A stretch of DNA of 64,000 nucleotides from Halocaridina rubra (Eukaryota > Arthropoda > Malacostraca > Decapoda > Atyidae): the NCBI GenBank assembly GCA_037179515.1, contig JAXCGZ010019290.1, positions 1 through 64,000 of the forward strand, read 5' to 3'. How positions within the stretch are numbered: the first letter of the stretch is position 1; every line of letters starts with the position of its first letter. The position numbers and the translations under genes were made by a program. Below are positions 25,960-38,342 of this stretch, piece by piece. The notes under the pieces were generated by a model. That model had not been told where the DNA came from, ran no database searches, and worked only from the letters and a program-made list of their open reading frames with translations.

Positions 25960-26880
25960 GTGAGTGTATTATTTTATTTGTGCACATGAAGAACAATAAT
26001 ATATTTTTCGTCTGTATGCGAATGGGATTTGAAATGCAATTTTATTAATAGGACACCTTCACCATTGAAAATACAAATACACTTATGGCTAAAAGTAATG
26101 AAATACATTTAAATATATGCAGATATGTAAGAAAGAGATCAATCATTTCCTCAAAGCATATATTCTTTAGAGTTGTTTTAACTGAACACTAAACCTAAGT
26201 GATTCTAAATTCAAAATTAGAAGAGGAAAATAAACAAGTAAGCACACAGAAGAGTGAAGCATATACTACAGGAAGCATCAAAGAAGGAAGGAAAATTTTT
26301 CTTAAGTATGTTATTCATATGCAAGTAAATAGGGGTCTGATATGCAATTTAGTTATTTTTAGGAAACCGCCATAATTGGACATTAAAAGTACACCCTTGT
26401 TTTTAAAAGTTCTTAAAACGTGCTATAATAACAGAATGGTTCCTTCTGTCAATGCACACAGTTGCAAGAGCCAATATTGAAAAATGAAGCAAACAAATGC
26501 ATCGACCTAAAGATACGTAGAATAATAGCGTGAAGGACTTTCTGCTTGGAAGCTTCAAAGAAGATAGGGAAATTTCCCATTAAAATAATGGGATCTGAAA
26601 TGTGATTTTGTTGTTGGAGTTTATATTTAAATAAAAAATGCTCTTTTAGTTAAAAAATAATTGCACAGTTAAGAAATGTGATATAAAAATATGGTTATCT
26701 CCTTCATTGCTCTCTGCATACTTGTTATTATTGAACTGAAGAGTATGCAAAATGCAAATATGAACAAAAATGGTGGCGAATAAACACATAAAGGTAGGCG
26801 GAATGAGAGATTTAAGGACATTCTATAAGGAACCTTCAAAGAAGGTAGAGAAATTGCCCATCCCATACCTTGTTATTGTA
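25960..26880. repeat. Degenerate ~280-bp tandem repeat, about three units
   Basis: The motif TCAAAGAAGG recurs near 26274, 26552 and 26833, and each unit carries a similar order of GGGATCTGAAATG, AAATGCTCTTT, GTTATCTCCTTC and AAACACATAAAGG-like words. Units are strongly diverged. No ORF. Confidence 0.6.
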
Positions 26881-27620
26881 AATGTATTGCAAGGCACCAC
26901 CCTTAGGTAATACTGAGTGAAATGCCTGGCTTCCAGCCAAGAAATCCTGACTTTGACTCACCAAGATGTTTTCTTCTTATTTTTCTTGTAGCTATATCCA
27001 CATTTGAATAAGGAGAGGATAGTTTAGTCCCTTTTGTGACAACCTCTGTTTGTGAACTCGGCAGTCTCACTGACTACGTCATTACATATATGGAATCATT
27101 TGTGAATAGTATCTTTATATATGAACTTTATTGATAATAGAGCAAATATCTCACTCAAATTTTTTTCAAAATACTGTACTATATAGCCTATAATTTCTAA
27201 AAGATCTAGAAGAGTGCAATCTAATGAGCAGATAAAAATATCTGTCCTGTAAACAAGTAGGTATCTAATTAAGCTGGCAGCTTGAGCAAATCTTCATAAA
27301 TATGTTTAGAAATACTGCCAAAAGAGAATAGAGAGAGAGATACTCTCTTAGCCTTTGTATTTTTTTTATTTTCCAAGTATTTCAATAGAGGTTAAGAGCA
27401 CCTTTGGAGGATATTATCACACTTCTGAGCAGTATTTGAAGTACACATTAATATTACTTCATATTTAACGTGTCATTTGTTTCTGGTGCCTATATATAGC
27501 CTACACTCCTGGATAGTGATTGCATAGCTGTCACCATCACTTTCAATTTCATTTTTGTTTTCTGAGATGTCACATTCGTGAGTACTGATATCTAAAAGAT
27601 TTTCACAAATATCATCGGAA
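26881..27620. other. Intergenic DNA without recognisable features
   Basis: AT-rich, no convincing coding frame or repeat beyond short simple sequence. Confidence 0.4.
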
Positions 27621-27623
27621 GTA

Positions 27624-28481
27624 CAGAAGCTCCCCTACTTACGAACATCCAAGTTTTGAACATGCACATATACGAAGAAAAACCTACCCATGTATGCGTT
27701 ACTGTACTGTATTAAAATTCATTAAAACTTCCTACTTTATGTTTTATGTAGTAGTTAAGAAGTATCAGCGAGGACTGTAATTAGTACACAAGGTTCCAGG
27801 ACACATGTTCCAGATATCCATGTTAAAGAGAGCAATTGAAAGATTCTTCTTCCAAAGACTTAACACCAAGCAGTTCCACTTCCAGAGAGATCGAAACATC
27901 TTTTTCCAGAAAAGCGTCTTCAGCAAAGATTGCTCTGTACTAGCTATGCTTTGATGCTTTTCCAGTGTGTGATAAAAATTAAATGGTAATGAAGAAAACT
28001 CTGGATATATCATATGTTGGTGAAGCATCAGTGTGGCACACCAAGTACAACACAGTCTTTGCTGATGACACTTTTCTGGAAAAGTGTCTTCAGCTCATAT
28101 TTCAAGGCAAGAGGTACTTCATTGTTAAGGAATTTCTGGAGAAGAGGGCTATTACTTCTTTGGGAGAAGAAGCTCTCTATCACTCTTCAAAAGAGATATC
28201 TGAAACAAAGGGTCCTGGAATCTTGTGTATTAATTGCAGTCCTCTGTTGCTTAACAAACATATACAGTACTGTACTTACTAAATATCATCTTATGAACAT
28301 AATAAATTTAATTAATACTGTATGCTTTGTCTTATGGAGTAGTTAAGTATATTACTGTACAGTAGTGCATATTTATGTAGTGTATAGTAATTTTTTTTTG
28401 TACCTAAACTTAATTTACTATCGATGCTACTTACAAACAGACCTCTGGAACCTAACTCGTTCGTAAGTTGGGGAGTGTCTG
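27624..28481. mobile_element. Foldback element with Tigger/pogo-type ends
   Basis: Ends are CAGAAGCTCCCCTACTTACG and (complement of the right end) CAGACACTCCCCAACTTACG, flanked by TA. The interior is a diverged inverted repeat: about 27755-27990 is complementary to about 28015-28260, sharing for example GGTCCTGGAA..CTTGTGTA and ACACTTTTCTGGAAAA-like words. Both arms translate to similar short peptides, so each may hold a relic of transposase. No intact gene. Confidence 0.7.
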
Positions 28482-28483
28482 TA

Positions 28484-29184
28484 TTCAAAAGTTAACTCCT
28501 CTTAGCGGGAGTGGCGGTTATAGGCGAACGACACGATGTAGATGGTTGCCGATTCAGCATAGTGTTTCATATGCTCTTGATTACAAACTAACATCCACCC
28601 ACACTGACAGCATGATAAAACACAAGAGGAAATAATTGATGCCATACAACCCCAGAAAATTATGGCATGCCTTAGGAAGTTTTCTGGTACCCATTTTGTC
28701 TTAGCACAAACTCATGAAATTTTAAGGGAATTTTGACTGTTCCCTTTACAAAAGCTTGGTCAAAAGTGGCAAGGGTCTAAGAAGGGTTGTGGAGGACCCA
28801 GAGCATTTTGTATCTGGGTCCTACAGAACTGGGTCTTAGTTTTGGGTAATGATGGTTTTAATATTCCTCAGGAAAATGAGTGAATGATATGCAAATAGTT
28901 CTAAGGCTGTGGTCCACATGAATTGTTTGCAACTCATAATGATCCACTGGGGGCAGTAATTATTGGAAGCTCAACATCCAATGTGACAATGTAAAATACT
29001 TGTACATTGTAAATATCATAAATTCAACAGTTTTCTTTTTGTGAGTGTGTGAAAGAGTGATAAAGAGAGAGAAACTAACGAAATTTACCCTCTTAATAAT
29101 TCTATCAACATATTAGGAATCCATATAGCCTCTAACTTGACTTGGAGGAATCACATAATCTAAATTTCTTAATCTGCATCCAAA
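28484..29184. other. Intergenic DNA without recognisable features
   Basis: No convincing ORF, repeat or regulatory signal is seen. Confidence 0.4.
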
Positions 29185-29895
29185 AAATTGTTTTTTTTTT
29201 TCGTTTTCGACCTTATTATTCCTCTACAGTTACTTAAAATCTATAAAGGTCTTCTCCGTCCTTGCTTAGGATATTGCTCACACATCTGGGGTGTTTCTTC
29301 TTATACTTATCTCCTTGATAGGGTTGAATCTAAGGCAGACAGACTCATTAATGATCCTTCTCTTACTTCTAATCTGGATTCTCTTTCTCTTCACTGTAAG
29401 GTATCATCCCTTTCTCTTTTCTATCGCTACCACTTCCATCACTGAGTTGGCGAGTTGCATCCCTCCCCCACTGTCGAGGCCGCGTAACACTCGTGGATTG
29501 GTCGGTGCAGCAACTGCTTCTTCCCATCTACCTCCAAACTCTGGGACTCTCATCCTCCTCCTGTCTTTCCAAATTCTTATAGCCTGTCTTCCTTCAGGAA
29601 GCAGATCTATCATTATCTCAGAACCTAATCCTCCATATCTCTAGGTCATCAGTACTTTGACTATTTTTTCAGTCACCTTTTCCTTTGTGTATCATTATCT
29701 CAGGACCTCCATATCTTAGGTCATCAGTACTTTGACTATTTTGTCAGTCACCTTTTCCTTTGTGTAACATTACCTCATCTCTGCCTTGTCCATAACCTTT
29801 TCTTTTCCTTTGTCTTAATGTTTTCTAGTGCTTGGGCCATTATTGATGAGGGCAGTTTTTTGCCGGTCCCGTTGTCACTCATTAAAAAAAAAAAA
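29185..29895 (+). mobile_element. Decayed jockey/I-like LINE 3' end
   Basis: Readable RT C-terminal motifs in shifting frames: LLRPCLGYCSHIWGVSSYT, LLDRVESKADRLINDPSL, SLSLFYRYHFHH, CIPPPLSRPRNTRG. A 62-bp tandem duplication (GGTCATCAGTACTTTGACTA) lies in the 3' UTR. The 3' end reads GATGAGGGCAG..GTTGTCACTCATT followed by poly(A), much like the tail of repeat family S3. Confidence 0.7.
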
Positions 29896-30300
29896 AAGGT
29901 ATCGAATTATACACAATACTGTAATGCTTTTCTTTAATATATTCTTTATAGGAAATGTGTACAGTATATATACATGGGGCTCTATTACTATTTTTATTGT
30001 TATTATTAATATTAGTATTGTTTTTATTATTATTGTTATTATTTTTTAGTATTATTGTGAGACAATGCAAACATTAGCCTAAAGCACTTTTCATTCCTCT
30101 TTCTACTACTATTAGTATAATTATTATCACTATTACTATTATTATTATTGTGATACACTGAGCTGATGGTAACCCAAAGTGCTTTTCATCTCTCTCTCTC
30201 TGATGAAGCAGTGGCTCTTGTTCAATGGTGCTACACCTGAAAAATATTAAATCATCTGCTCCAGATTTTGTCCGTTAAATCTGAAGTCTGTTGAATTGAG
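29896..30300. repeat. Imperfect ATT-rich simple sequence
   Basis: Interrupted ATT/ATTGTT repeats around 29990-30055 and 30100-30150. No gene. Confidence 0.6.
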
Positions 30301-32520
30301 GTGAATTTAATCTGGGGTTGAGTGTATATGTCTGCTGGTGGCAAGAATGAAGACTTGACTGAGGGGGAAGAGGCCATCCAAGATGTGGGCACTGCAAGCA
30401 AGCAGCTTGGTCAGCCTGAGGAGAAGCACTTAGAGAGGATTATCCTAGGAGAAAAGTGTACTTGAGTGTTTGGCAAAGAAGGAACATAAGTATAGAATCT
30501 CATTGCAGAACTTACTAAGGATGATATGCCTGGCATCAGCCACTATGCTATCCTAACTGTATTTTTGATCAGTTTTTATTTAGAGTCAGCTATGAGACTA
30601 TGTAAGGTTAGCCTGTCTTTGTGTGATGCCTCCAGTTCTGTGCTTCTGAAACTGATAATATGAAATCTACTCAGAGGAGACATTTCCAAAGGGAGAAGTC
30701 ATTAATTGGGTAAAGCAGTGCATGCTAATATGGAATTCATGGCTTCCATTTAGGCGTCTGAAAATCTCAGAAGTTGCAAGCTATTCCATACCAAAATATC
30801 TAAGAAAGGAACTATGGTTTGTCAAGAAATGCTTCTCATAGGATGCCCCCTTTTTAATTGTAGCATTCAGGATCCTGAGATGAAGGATACCCTTCAGATT
30901 GGAGAAGATTTTGCAATAGACATGTCACTAGTTCTGTCAGTAGGTGTAAATGACTATCATGTTGTGGGGTGCCATCTGTTAGAATTTAAAAAACTTGAGA
31001 TCATGCTTTTGGGTTTTCTGTGTGGTCAAAATGAGTCCTATCGGGAAATTGGAAAAGGCTCAGGAAATATATCGCCATGTATGGAAAGGTCTGTGGGGGA
31101 GATTATAAAATCTGGATATACTGATGCATTCCATTGGACAAATACTTTGAGTCATTCTTGATCTTCAAGATTGGAAGTAGCAAAAATTTTGCTTGCAAAG
31201 CATCTCATTTGGTTTCACTAATGTCCCAAACTCGTCCCGATTCATCCTCAGAAGATTTTGAAGAAGGAACATTAAGGTATATGTTTATTTGGACGATTGA
31301 TTAGTTTTTGATATGTTGGGAGGATCGAGTGAAGTTAATTTGGATATTTAAAAAGAAAGTATTCCTGATAAAAAAAGAAATCATATCTGTTACCCTCCTA
31401 GGTCTTTGAATGGCTGAATATTCATTGAAGCCTGCCTGCCAATGTAATAAGCCTCCCTTGTTTGAAAAAATAGGATCTATTAAGGACAGTAAAATGTCTG
31501 CAGAGGTAGCCAATTAAATTCAGAATAGATTATAGAGGGTGATGGCAACCACTTAATCCACTCCATAGTGGACCACATTCTGTGAGCTACCTTAAACAAA
31601 TTAAATGGGATCCTCATTCGTTTTGCAGAAAAAGGACTGGGACAGTAAAATAGCTACATTGTTGATATTACATGGCACCCTTGTATGATGCCTTGGAAGA
31701 AGTAAGCAAAAGAGAATTCCCATATGCAGCTCCTCTGAGACAGTAATTGTAGGCCTCAGCATAATGTGAAGATTCAAGATTCTGGATGGGTACTAGGATT
31801 GAAGATACTGACGAAGAAGATGAGAATCATGATTCCTCACATTATGATGGAGTGAAATACATCTCTGAGTAAGATCTTTTTCCCCAAAGCTACCTCTGGT
31901 CACAGTGGTCACTAGACTTTGTAACATTCATGAAAGTCAAGGAACTGGCTCAGGTGGACTTACTTTGCCACAGAAGAATACAAGACATTGAGATTGTATA
32001 ATGTTACTGATCAGAGCCAAGAAAGCAGGCTGTGGAAGAAGTCACAGAAGTGTATATATAAGAATTTTCCATGATTAGCCAATTTTAAAAAGTTTTGGAG
32101 ACTCCCTATATATTCAGGGGTTATATAGCACTGATAGGCTCATGTTGTTCCAGCAAGGCATGTGTTCTGGTACTTATAAGTGGAGCAACTTGCTATGAAG
32201 CTTTGGAAAATGTGTGTCCTCTCAGGAGGTAGGATAAATACCCTTAATATTCTCCTCAAAACTCCTGTTTCTTAATGCCTGAATTTGAGGAAGTCACAGT
32301 CTTCATCCTTTCTTGAGGAGATATTGACTATCCACTTAAATGGATTATCCTCATGCAAGGTTTAGTGTGTAACTATTTAAAGATCATTCATGGCACTGTT
32401 AAAGCCTACATGGTACCATAGTGAAAAAAATGTGAACATAAGATGAATAGAATTGTGATGTTGCAATGGGTTGTGCACAAAATTTATATTGCCTTCTTTA
32501 ACCTTAATGCAGTAGCCTCT
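30301..32520. other. Unrecognised region, possibly decayed coding DNA
   Basis: More purine-rich and less AT-rich than its flanks, with short open stretches such as 30814-31161 (115 codons). No domain or motif is recognised and frames are interrupted frequently, so no gene is called. It could be a decayed retroelement or host pseudogene. Confidence 0.25.
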
Positions 32521-33585
32521 GGGTGTACCTTATTAACTCACCTGTGAGCGATGTTAAATCCATTGCTGTATTAGCCCATGTTCCTTATATTTACCTCTTG
32601 TTTAATCCAACTGCTAAATGTTCTATCACATTTACTTGCGAGTATAAGGATAGCTGTTGTTATCCCGTTTTCTATCGGTTATTTCTTGATTGTATACCAT
32701 TTAGTGAAAAGGATAATCTATGTACAACTCTCTTATACAGTATACCTTTGTGTTTTGTTTTGATATAAAGGTCTATTAAGGCCCTCCAACCTTTGTTTTT
32801 GTTGTTAGGTTAATAAGAATCTTCATATTCTTTGTTGTTTATTTAACCCAAATTGTTACAATTCTGAAAATTCGTGAGATGTATATTGTCTGACCCTGTG
32901 GTCAGCATTAGAAGGCTAGAATACTTATGTAAATATTAATACCAATAACAATTTTTCAGTACTTATACATCTTTGACATAAGATAATCATATTAAAAGAA
33001 AGATTTCAGTAAAATATACATGAAATATGAAAAATTAAACTAAATTAGGTAAAGAACATAATACATTATTACAGCATAGGACATTGATGATTGCAGTGTT
33101 GACTACTGACAGAAGGTAAATATATTCAATTAAACATGTGAAAGAAGTAAGTTAATTCTATTTGGATAAGTTAATAATTTTTATTAATACTGCATACTTA
33201 ATAAATCATACACTTAACAGCTTAAATCAAGCACTTTTTAGATTTAATGTTTTTATAGGGGGATGGTATATTAAATGGTACACAGGGCTGTAAGTTATAT
33301 GATAAATTCATGCTACATTCTAAATACAAACAAGCTCAAATTAATTATCTTACCATTAATAATATTAACTCTTAACAGTATCAATCACAGAAGTAGCAAA
33401 ATTAAGTAAATTATAATTCAACAGAGAATCTTTACCGTCTACAATGTCTTAGACTATGTTAAACTCATAATCAAAGTAACTGAGATTTAGTGTCATTACA
33501 ACAAGTTCAAATTCATTATTAAATCATATCACTATTAATATTAATCAAAGTCTTACCACTAGCAGTCATTTTTTTTCTTTATGAT
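32521..33585. other. AT-rich intergenic DNA
   Basis: No gene. A ~95-bp stretch around 33424-33520 (AGAATCTTTACCGTCTACAA...) recurs diverged near 34172-34250, on the other side of an S3 insertion. Confidence 0.4.
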
Positions 33586-33990
33586 TGTGACACCAGAACA
33601 GGCCAAGAAATAAAATAAAACTGCCTTCATCTGGCCTGGGCACGAAGAATACACAAAGAGAAACAAAGATGGGGTGTGCTGTTACTTCTCATATGTGAAG
33701 GGATAATAAGAGATGTGTGACGAATATCCAAGAATATTCAGTGTTGATGTAGGAATAGAAAAAGAACTGTAACAGAAGGAAAACTTAACATTAAACTGTC
33801 TTGCCCCGGCTGACGAATACCCATTGTATTGTAATGGAAATAAAGGTTTATTATTATTATTATTATTATTATGGACAATCCTTTTTTAAGTTCAAAAAAC
33901 CTTCAGCTGTAGCATCGCAACGGTCGGTTGCTGCTAAAGGCCAACCTACTACAATGGATCAATATAAAGTTACATTAATTCGAGGTCACA
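33586..33990 (-). repeat. S3 family copy interrupted by an ATT-tailed insertion
   Basis: Minus-oriented S3 repeat (GTGACACCAGAACAGGCC..., GAATATCCAAGAATATTC) split near 33.80-33.87 kb by a short piece ending GTAATGGAAATAAAGG and (ATT)n. The S3 sequence resumes with AAGGTTTTTTGAACTT-like complement and AGTAGGTTGGCC (complement). Confidence 0.6.
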
Positions 33991-34040
33991 TCATTTATAT
34001 GTCTAATTCATACAACCTTATCTTCAGGTAGAACTCTTCC

Positions 34041-35141
34041 ATGATGAAAGCCCGAAAACCATTAAAAAATATCTGCATACAGACAGACCCGCATCAACAA
34101 TTAGCTAAGCAAAAACACTCAGGCAGGATATATACATTTTGTCATTAGCAATATAAAGCAAATTATGATTAAACAGAATCTTTAACGTCTAGAATGTCTT
34201 AGATTTAGGTAAACTCATAATCAAAATCTCGCCTCATTACAAAAAGTCATTTCAGGAATAGTTCAGGATTTAACTTGCTGAAGAAGAAAAAAGAGAATAG
34301 AAATAAGTTTATATTGCTTTTCTTGTGTTTCCAAGAAGTGTAGTATCCTTACTTTCTCTCGCATTTATTGTATTGATAATCATTTTTAGTCACTGTATAA
34401 TAGTGTGTTGCATGCAGTTTTTCATTCACCATTTTTTTTTATGGAGGGGGTTTTTAAATTTTTATTTACTAATATCATTAGCGTTGTCGTAAGTTGCGCT
34501 CTCGCTGTGTCATATTTTGGTGCTACTTCCTCTTGTTATCTACGAAGAAAAAATATCCACTAGATTAGGTTAGGAAGTAGATTCATGACACAGATAACTA
34601 GTGGAAGTGGCACTTTTTTGTTTTTTACAGTAGGTGTTCATATGTGTATTCTTTTTGTTACAAGTAAATATTTCTTGTCATTCTCACTTCCGTTCTCAAA
34701 TTCGGCGTTTGCCGGCCGTGCGTGACTCATGTTGGCTTTCCCATGAAACAAGCATACCAACATTATATATTAATCGATGGATAATTTCTTCGTCCATGCA
34801 TAGGCTTTACTATTGTTTTCTTAAATTAATACAGGAGTTTTGAGGTATGTGTTGTAAAGGACTGTCAGTGTAAGCAAGGTAGATGTAAGCAAATGACAAC
34901 ATCTAAGATAGGCAAAGGGAAACAGCAAATGACGTAATATCTGTACGAGGAGGAGGAGGAAGTGTTGGTAAGCCAGCTCGCCACTTTGGTGTAGCTTATG
35001 AGTCATGGTTTGGAACTTAATTCTGGTGAGTCTCTCATCCGATGAGATCAGCTGATTGTTATAAGGCTCTTGGGGTTCACTGGAGCTTATGTAAACGCTT
35101 CTATATTTAGAATATCCGAGTAAACAAAGTTTAAGCTGAAT
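34041..35141. other. Intergenic DNA without recognisable features
   Basis: No convincing gene or mobile element. Includes the second member of a diverged 95-bp direct repeat near 34.2 kb. Confidence 0.4.
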
Positions 35142-35154
35142 ATAGACTATTTAA
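35142..35154. repeat. Target site duplication, left
   Basis: ATAGACTATTTAA, identical to 35848-35860. Confidence 0.85.
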
Positions 35155-35847
35155 TACAAATAAGCACATTACATATGTGAAAACATGAATCATTTTTTTA
35201 CCCCGACCAGGACTCGAACCTACGACTTATGATTACTAAGTCAAGGCGCTACCACTACACCACAGAAGGTTAAAAGGAACCCAACCTTATAGCTTATATC
35301 TGCTATACTTAGGAATGAACGCATTCTAACTGAATGCCACTATGTTCATATTACAGATTCCCCAACCTCACTCGTGGCTTCATTTTAGCATTTAATTCAA
35401 TTCCCAATCTCATTCGGGCCATGAAATACAAATAAGCACATTACATATGTGAAAACATGAATCATTTTTTACCCCGACCAGGACTCGAACCTACGACTTA
35501 TGATTACTAAGTCAAGGCGCTACCACTACACCACAGAAGGTTAAAAGGAACCCAACCTTATAGCTTATATCTGCTATACTTAGGAATGAACGCATTCTAA
35601 CTGAATGCCACTATGTTCATATTACAGATTCCCCAACCTCACTCGTGGCTTCATTTTAGCATTTAATTCAATTCCCAATCTCATTCGGGCCATGAAATAC
35701 AAATAAGCACATTACATATGTGAAAACATGAATAATTTTTTACCCCGACCAGGTTGGGTTCCTTTTAACCTTCTGTGGTGTAGTGGTAGCGCCTTGACTT
35801 AGTAATCATAAGTCGTAGGTTCGAGTCCTGGTCGGGGTAAAAAAAAA
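35155..35847 (+). mobile_element. tRNA-related repeat (S1) multimer with 5' inversion and 13-bp target duplication
   Basis: Two direct ~271-bp units in minus orientation (35155-35426, 35427-35697) and a third partial unit (to 35753) are followed by a plus-oriented partial unit ending in poly(A). Each unit holds a tRNA-like segment with box A-like GTGGTGTAGTGGTAGCG and box B-like GGTTCGAGTCC. The whole block is flanked by ATAGACTATTTAA at 35142-35154 and 35848-35860. The layout matches a retroposition with twin-priming inversion. The acceptor stem does not pair, so it is not a functional tRNA. Confidence 0.8.
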
Positions 35848-35860
35848 ATAGACTATTTAA
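35848..35860. repeat. Target site duplication, right
   Basis: ATAGACTATTTAA directly after the poly(A) of the S1 block. Confidence 0.85.
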
Positions 35861-36385
35861 GTTTAGGAGTCAAGCTTTATTTCTTACGGCCAATAGTACC
35901 ACCACTACCACTACTAGTAAATTTTAATTCCAAACTACACTAGAAATCCATACGGAGCCTATGTGGATGCAGAGAGAGAGAGAGAGTAATAATTAAATTA
36001 AACACGATTGTATGATTATTTGGGACCTAAATCTTTTGCATGTCTTAATTCTTCACTTTTTTTTTTCCTTGATGTTCTCCCTTGAGGGTGAGCGGACCTT
36101 CCCTTGTGGCCTGCAGGTGGGGTAAGATTTTGTTGAATTTAGGTGGTACCTAATTCTTTACTTGGGGTAACGTTGAAGTCTGTAATCTTCAGTTGGTCGT
36201 TCCAGAAGACGGCCAAGCTCAAATTCTAACCTAACCTCACCGCTGCTGAAAGTCAGATCCCAGTTCTTTATGCAGTCCTCTCCACAAGAGCCAGTTAACG
36301 TAATATTCACCATCATCATCATGGACACTGGTACTTAAAGCTCATACGATACAGTGATACAAAAATATATAAATAAATGTTGGGA
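35861..36385. other. Intergenic DNA
   Basis: Short (GA)n near 35970 and (ATC)n near 36310. No gene is seen. Confidence 0.4.
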
Positions 36386-36830
36386 GAGGAAATTAGTGTT
36401 GCCATTTTAGCGGTTTTCCCGCTAGATCTGGAGCTTTTTACTGAAATCTAGTTGGAAGAAAATGAGTAGCGTCTAGCGGGAAACTTTAGCTTTTTATGAA
36501 AATGTTTAGCGGTTTTCTGGATTTTTTTTTCTAAAACATGTTATCATCTCATTAATTATGTTATTCCAATCCGATTCACAAAAATCAAATTGTAGTGGAA
36601 TTTCAATACTTGATGCTTGTATTTCCAAGTACCAGTTGCTAAAAAGTTACCAACTAACATACCATACGCGTATCACTCATGATTCCTACTCAAGTTTATT
36701 TTGTTCCTGCCAACCAACGTCGGGACTCGGGGCGATCTGTCGAGTGTAATCGGACCCACGCAAGGCAGTCATTTTTGACTGAGGTTGACGATCGCTGGTA
36801 CTATACTGGTATATTGAATCTATATTCAAA

Positions 36831-37515
36831 ATGCCTATGACGCAATATACACAGAAATTTCGAAGGGAGTGGCTTCATGTTGAAGAATTAAAACATTGGT
36901 TGACAGAAAAAAAGAAGGGAAGTGGCGAAAGTGTGCCTAATTGTAAACTTTGTCAGTGCGTTCTTGTTCCTGAGTTATGTGATTTGAAAGCTCACGGGAA
37001 AACGAAAAAACAGTGCAAATGCCGATTCATCCAATGGAAGACCGCTTACAATACCATTTCAGCCTTTGAGAAAATCAAGTGAATCTCAGATTGCAGAAGG
37101 GCGTATGGCATTGCTTATTGCAGAACATATTTCAGTACCAACTTGCGATCTCTTGAATGATTTATGCAAGGCATTCTTCACTGATAGCAAAATAGCATCG
37201 ATGGCAAAGATTAAGAGATCCAAGTGTAGTGCTATATTAAAGAATGTTTTGTATCCTCATTTCATGAGTGACTTAAAGAATTCGGTTGGTGATAAGAAAT
37301 AGAATGCAGACGAAAATGATGAATGTTATTCTTGGAATACGTTCAGGGCTAAAAAGACATGGAAAAATCTGCTCTAATTTTGAAGTGCCTCCAGATGTTT
37401 TGAATGATTGGATAGAAAAAAGACACATCACTTCCACAGAGGGAACATTGCAAGCAGCAGTTCACGAGGAAGAACAGGAGGAGCCAGAATCATTAGAGGG
37501 CCATGAAGATCTGCT
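36831..37515 (+). pseudogene. hAT (ZBED-like) transposase remnant
   Basis: N-terminal part (36831-37075) has FRREWLHVEELKHWL and a BED-like finger with CKLCQC and DLKAHGKTKKQCK. After a frameshift near 37050-37075 the next frame reads AEGRMALLIAEHISVP and KIKRSKCSAILKNVLYPHF, typical of the start of hAT-like transposases. A further frame change and a large internal deletion lead to ILGIRSGLKRHGKICSNFEVP, resembling the hAT C-terminus. The RNase H-like catalytic core is absent. Confidence 0.75.
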
Positions 37516-37518
37516 GTT

Positions 37519-37519
<1 letters not shown>

Positions 37520-37602
<83 letters not shown>
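37520..37602. repeat. (TA)n microsatellite inside the hAT element
   Basis: Alternating TA with two phase slips. Confidence 0.95.
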
Positions 37603-37604
<2 letters not shown>

Positions 37605-37717
37605 GATAAAGGTAAACATTGAATTTGTTTGTCTGTACATTTGGTATCGAGTTCCATATAACCAGTCTAAAGTTTATTCTCATCCTCTTTTAACATCCAA
37701 TGGCAATATTCATGTGC

Positions 37718-37825
<108 letters not shown>

Positions 37826-37886
37826 CACATAGATAGATAGATATATATAGATGCAGATGTATATAGACTATATATACTTTTACACA

Positions 37887-38000
37887 TAGTTTTAAGGACA
37901 GGTATGATAAGTATCACCAAGTATAAAATGGAACCGATCAGGAGACTGGAAGATACGAGCTTTTGGGCTCTTTCCCGTAAACACAATTAGGTAATTACAA
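37887..38000 (+). mobile_element. CR1-like 3' tail fragment
   Basis: CATAGTTTTAAGGACAGG through the 3' UTR to ACAATTAGGTAATTACAATG. 5' truncated, and preceded by TG/TA-rich sequence. Confidence 0.8.
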
Positions 38001-38342
38001 TGTACGTACAGCTAAGCGTTTTTTTTTTTTTTTCCAAGCTGTGTAGAATATCCTGTTAATCTAGCTGTTCCAAGCCCAAATCTGTTTTTAGGGCTCTGGC
38101 AAGCGGGAGCTGAAAATATTTGATGGCAACACTGGAGGAAATCAAATAGTGTTGTACACAGACATGAGAGGAGGGAGGATAACTCTCCTCCTCCTCTTAC
38201 GTAGCAAAGGCTTGGGCCAGAAGTATGCGAAGGCTTGATTAAGGAATCAAAAATAAATGTTGGGTCAACGAATTGGTAAATCCATCTCTAGAAAAGTATA
38301 TTATTGTTACAGTTAGAGCAACTTCTGCAATATAAGCAAACG

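Noticed and set aside
30814..31161. 115-codon ORF as a gene
   Set aside because: No recognisable domain, no splice or start context, and length is plausible by chance in this composition.
35203..35275. A tRNA gene in the S1 repeat
   Set aside because: Box A- and B-like segments and an anticodon-like arm exist, but the acceptor stem does not pair and the unit is repeated with a poly(A) end; it is a tRNA-related repeat.
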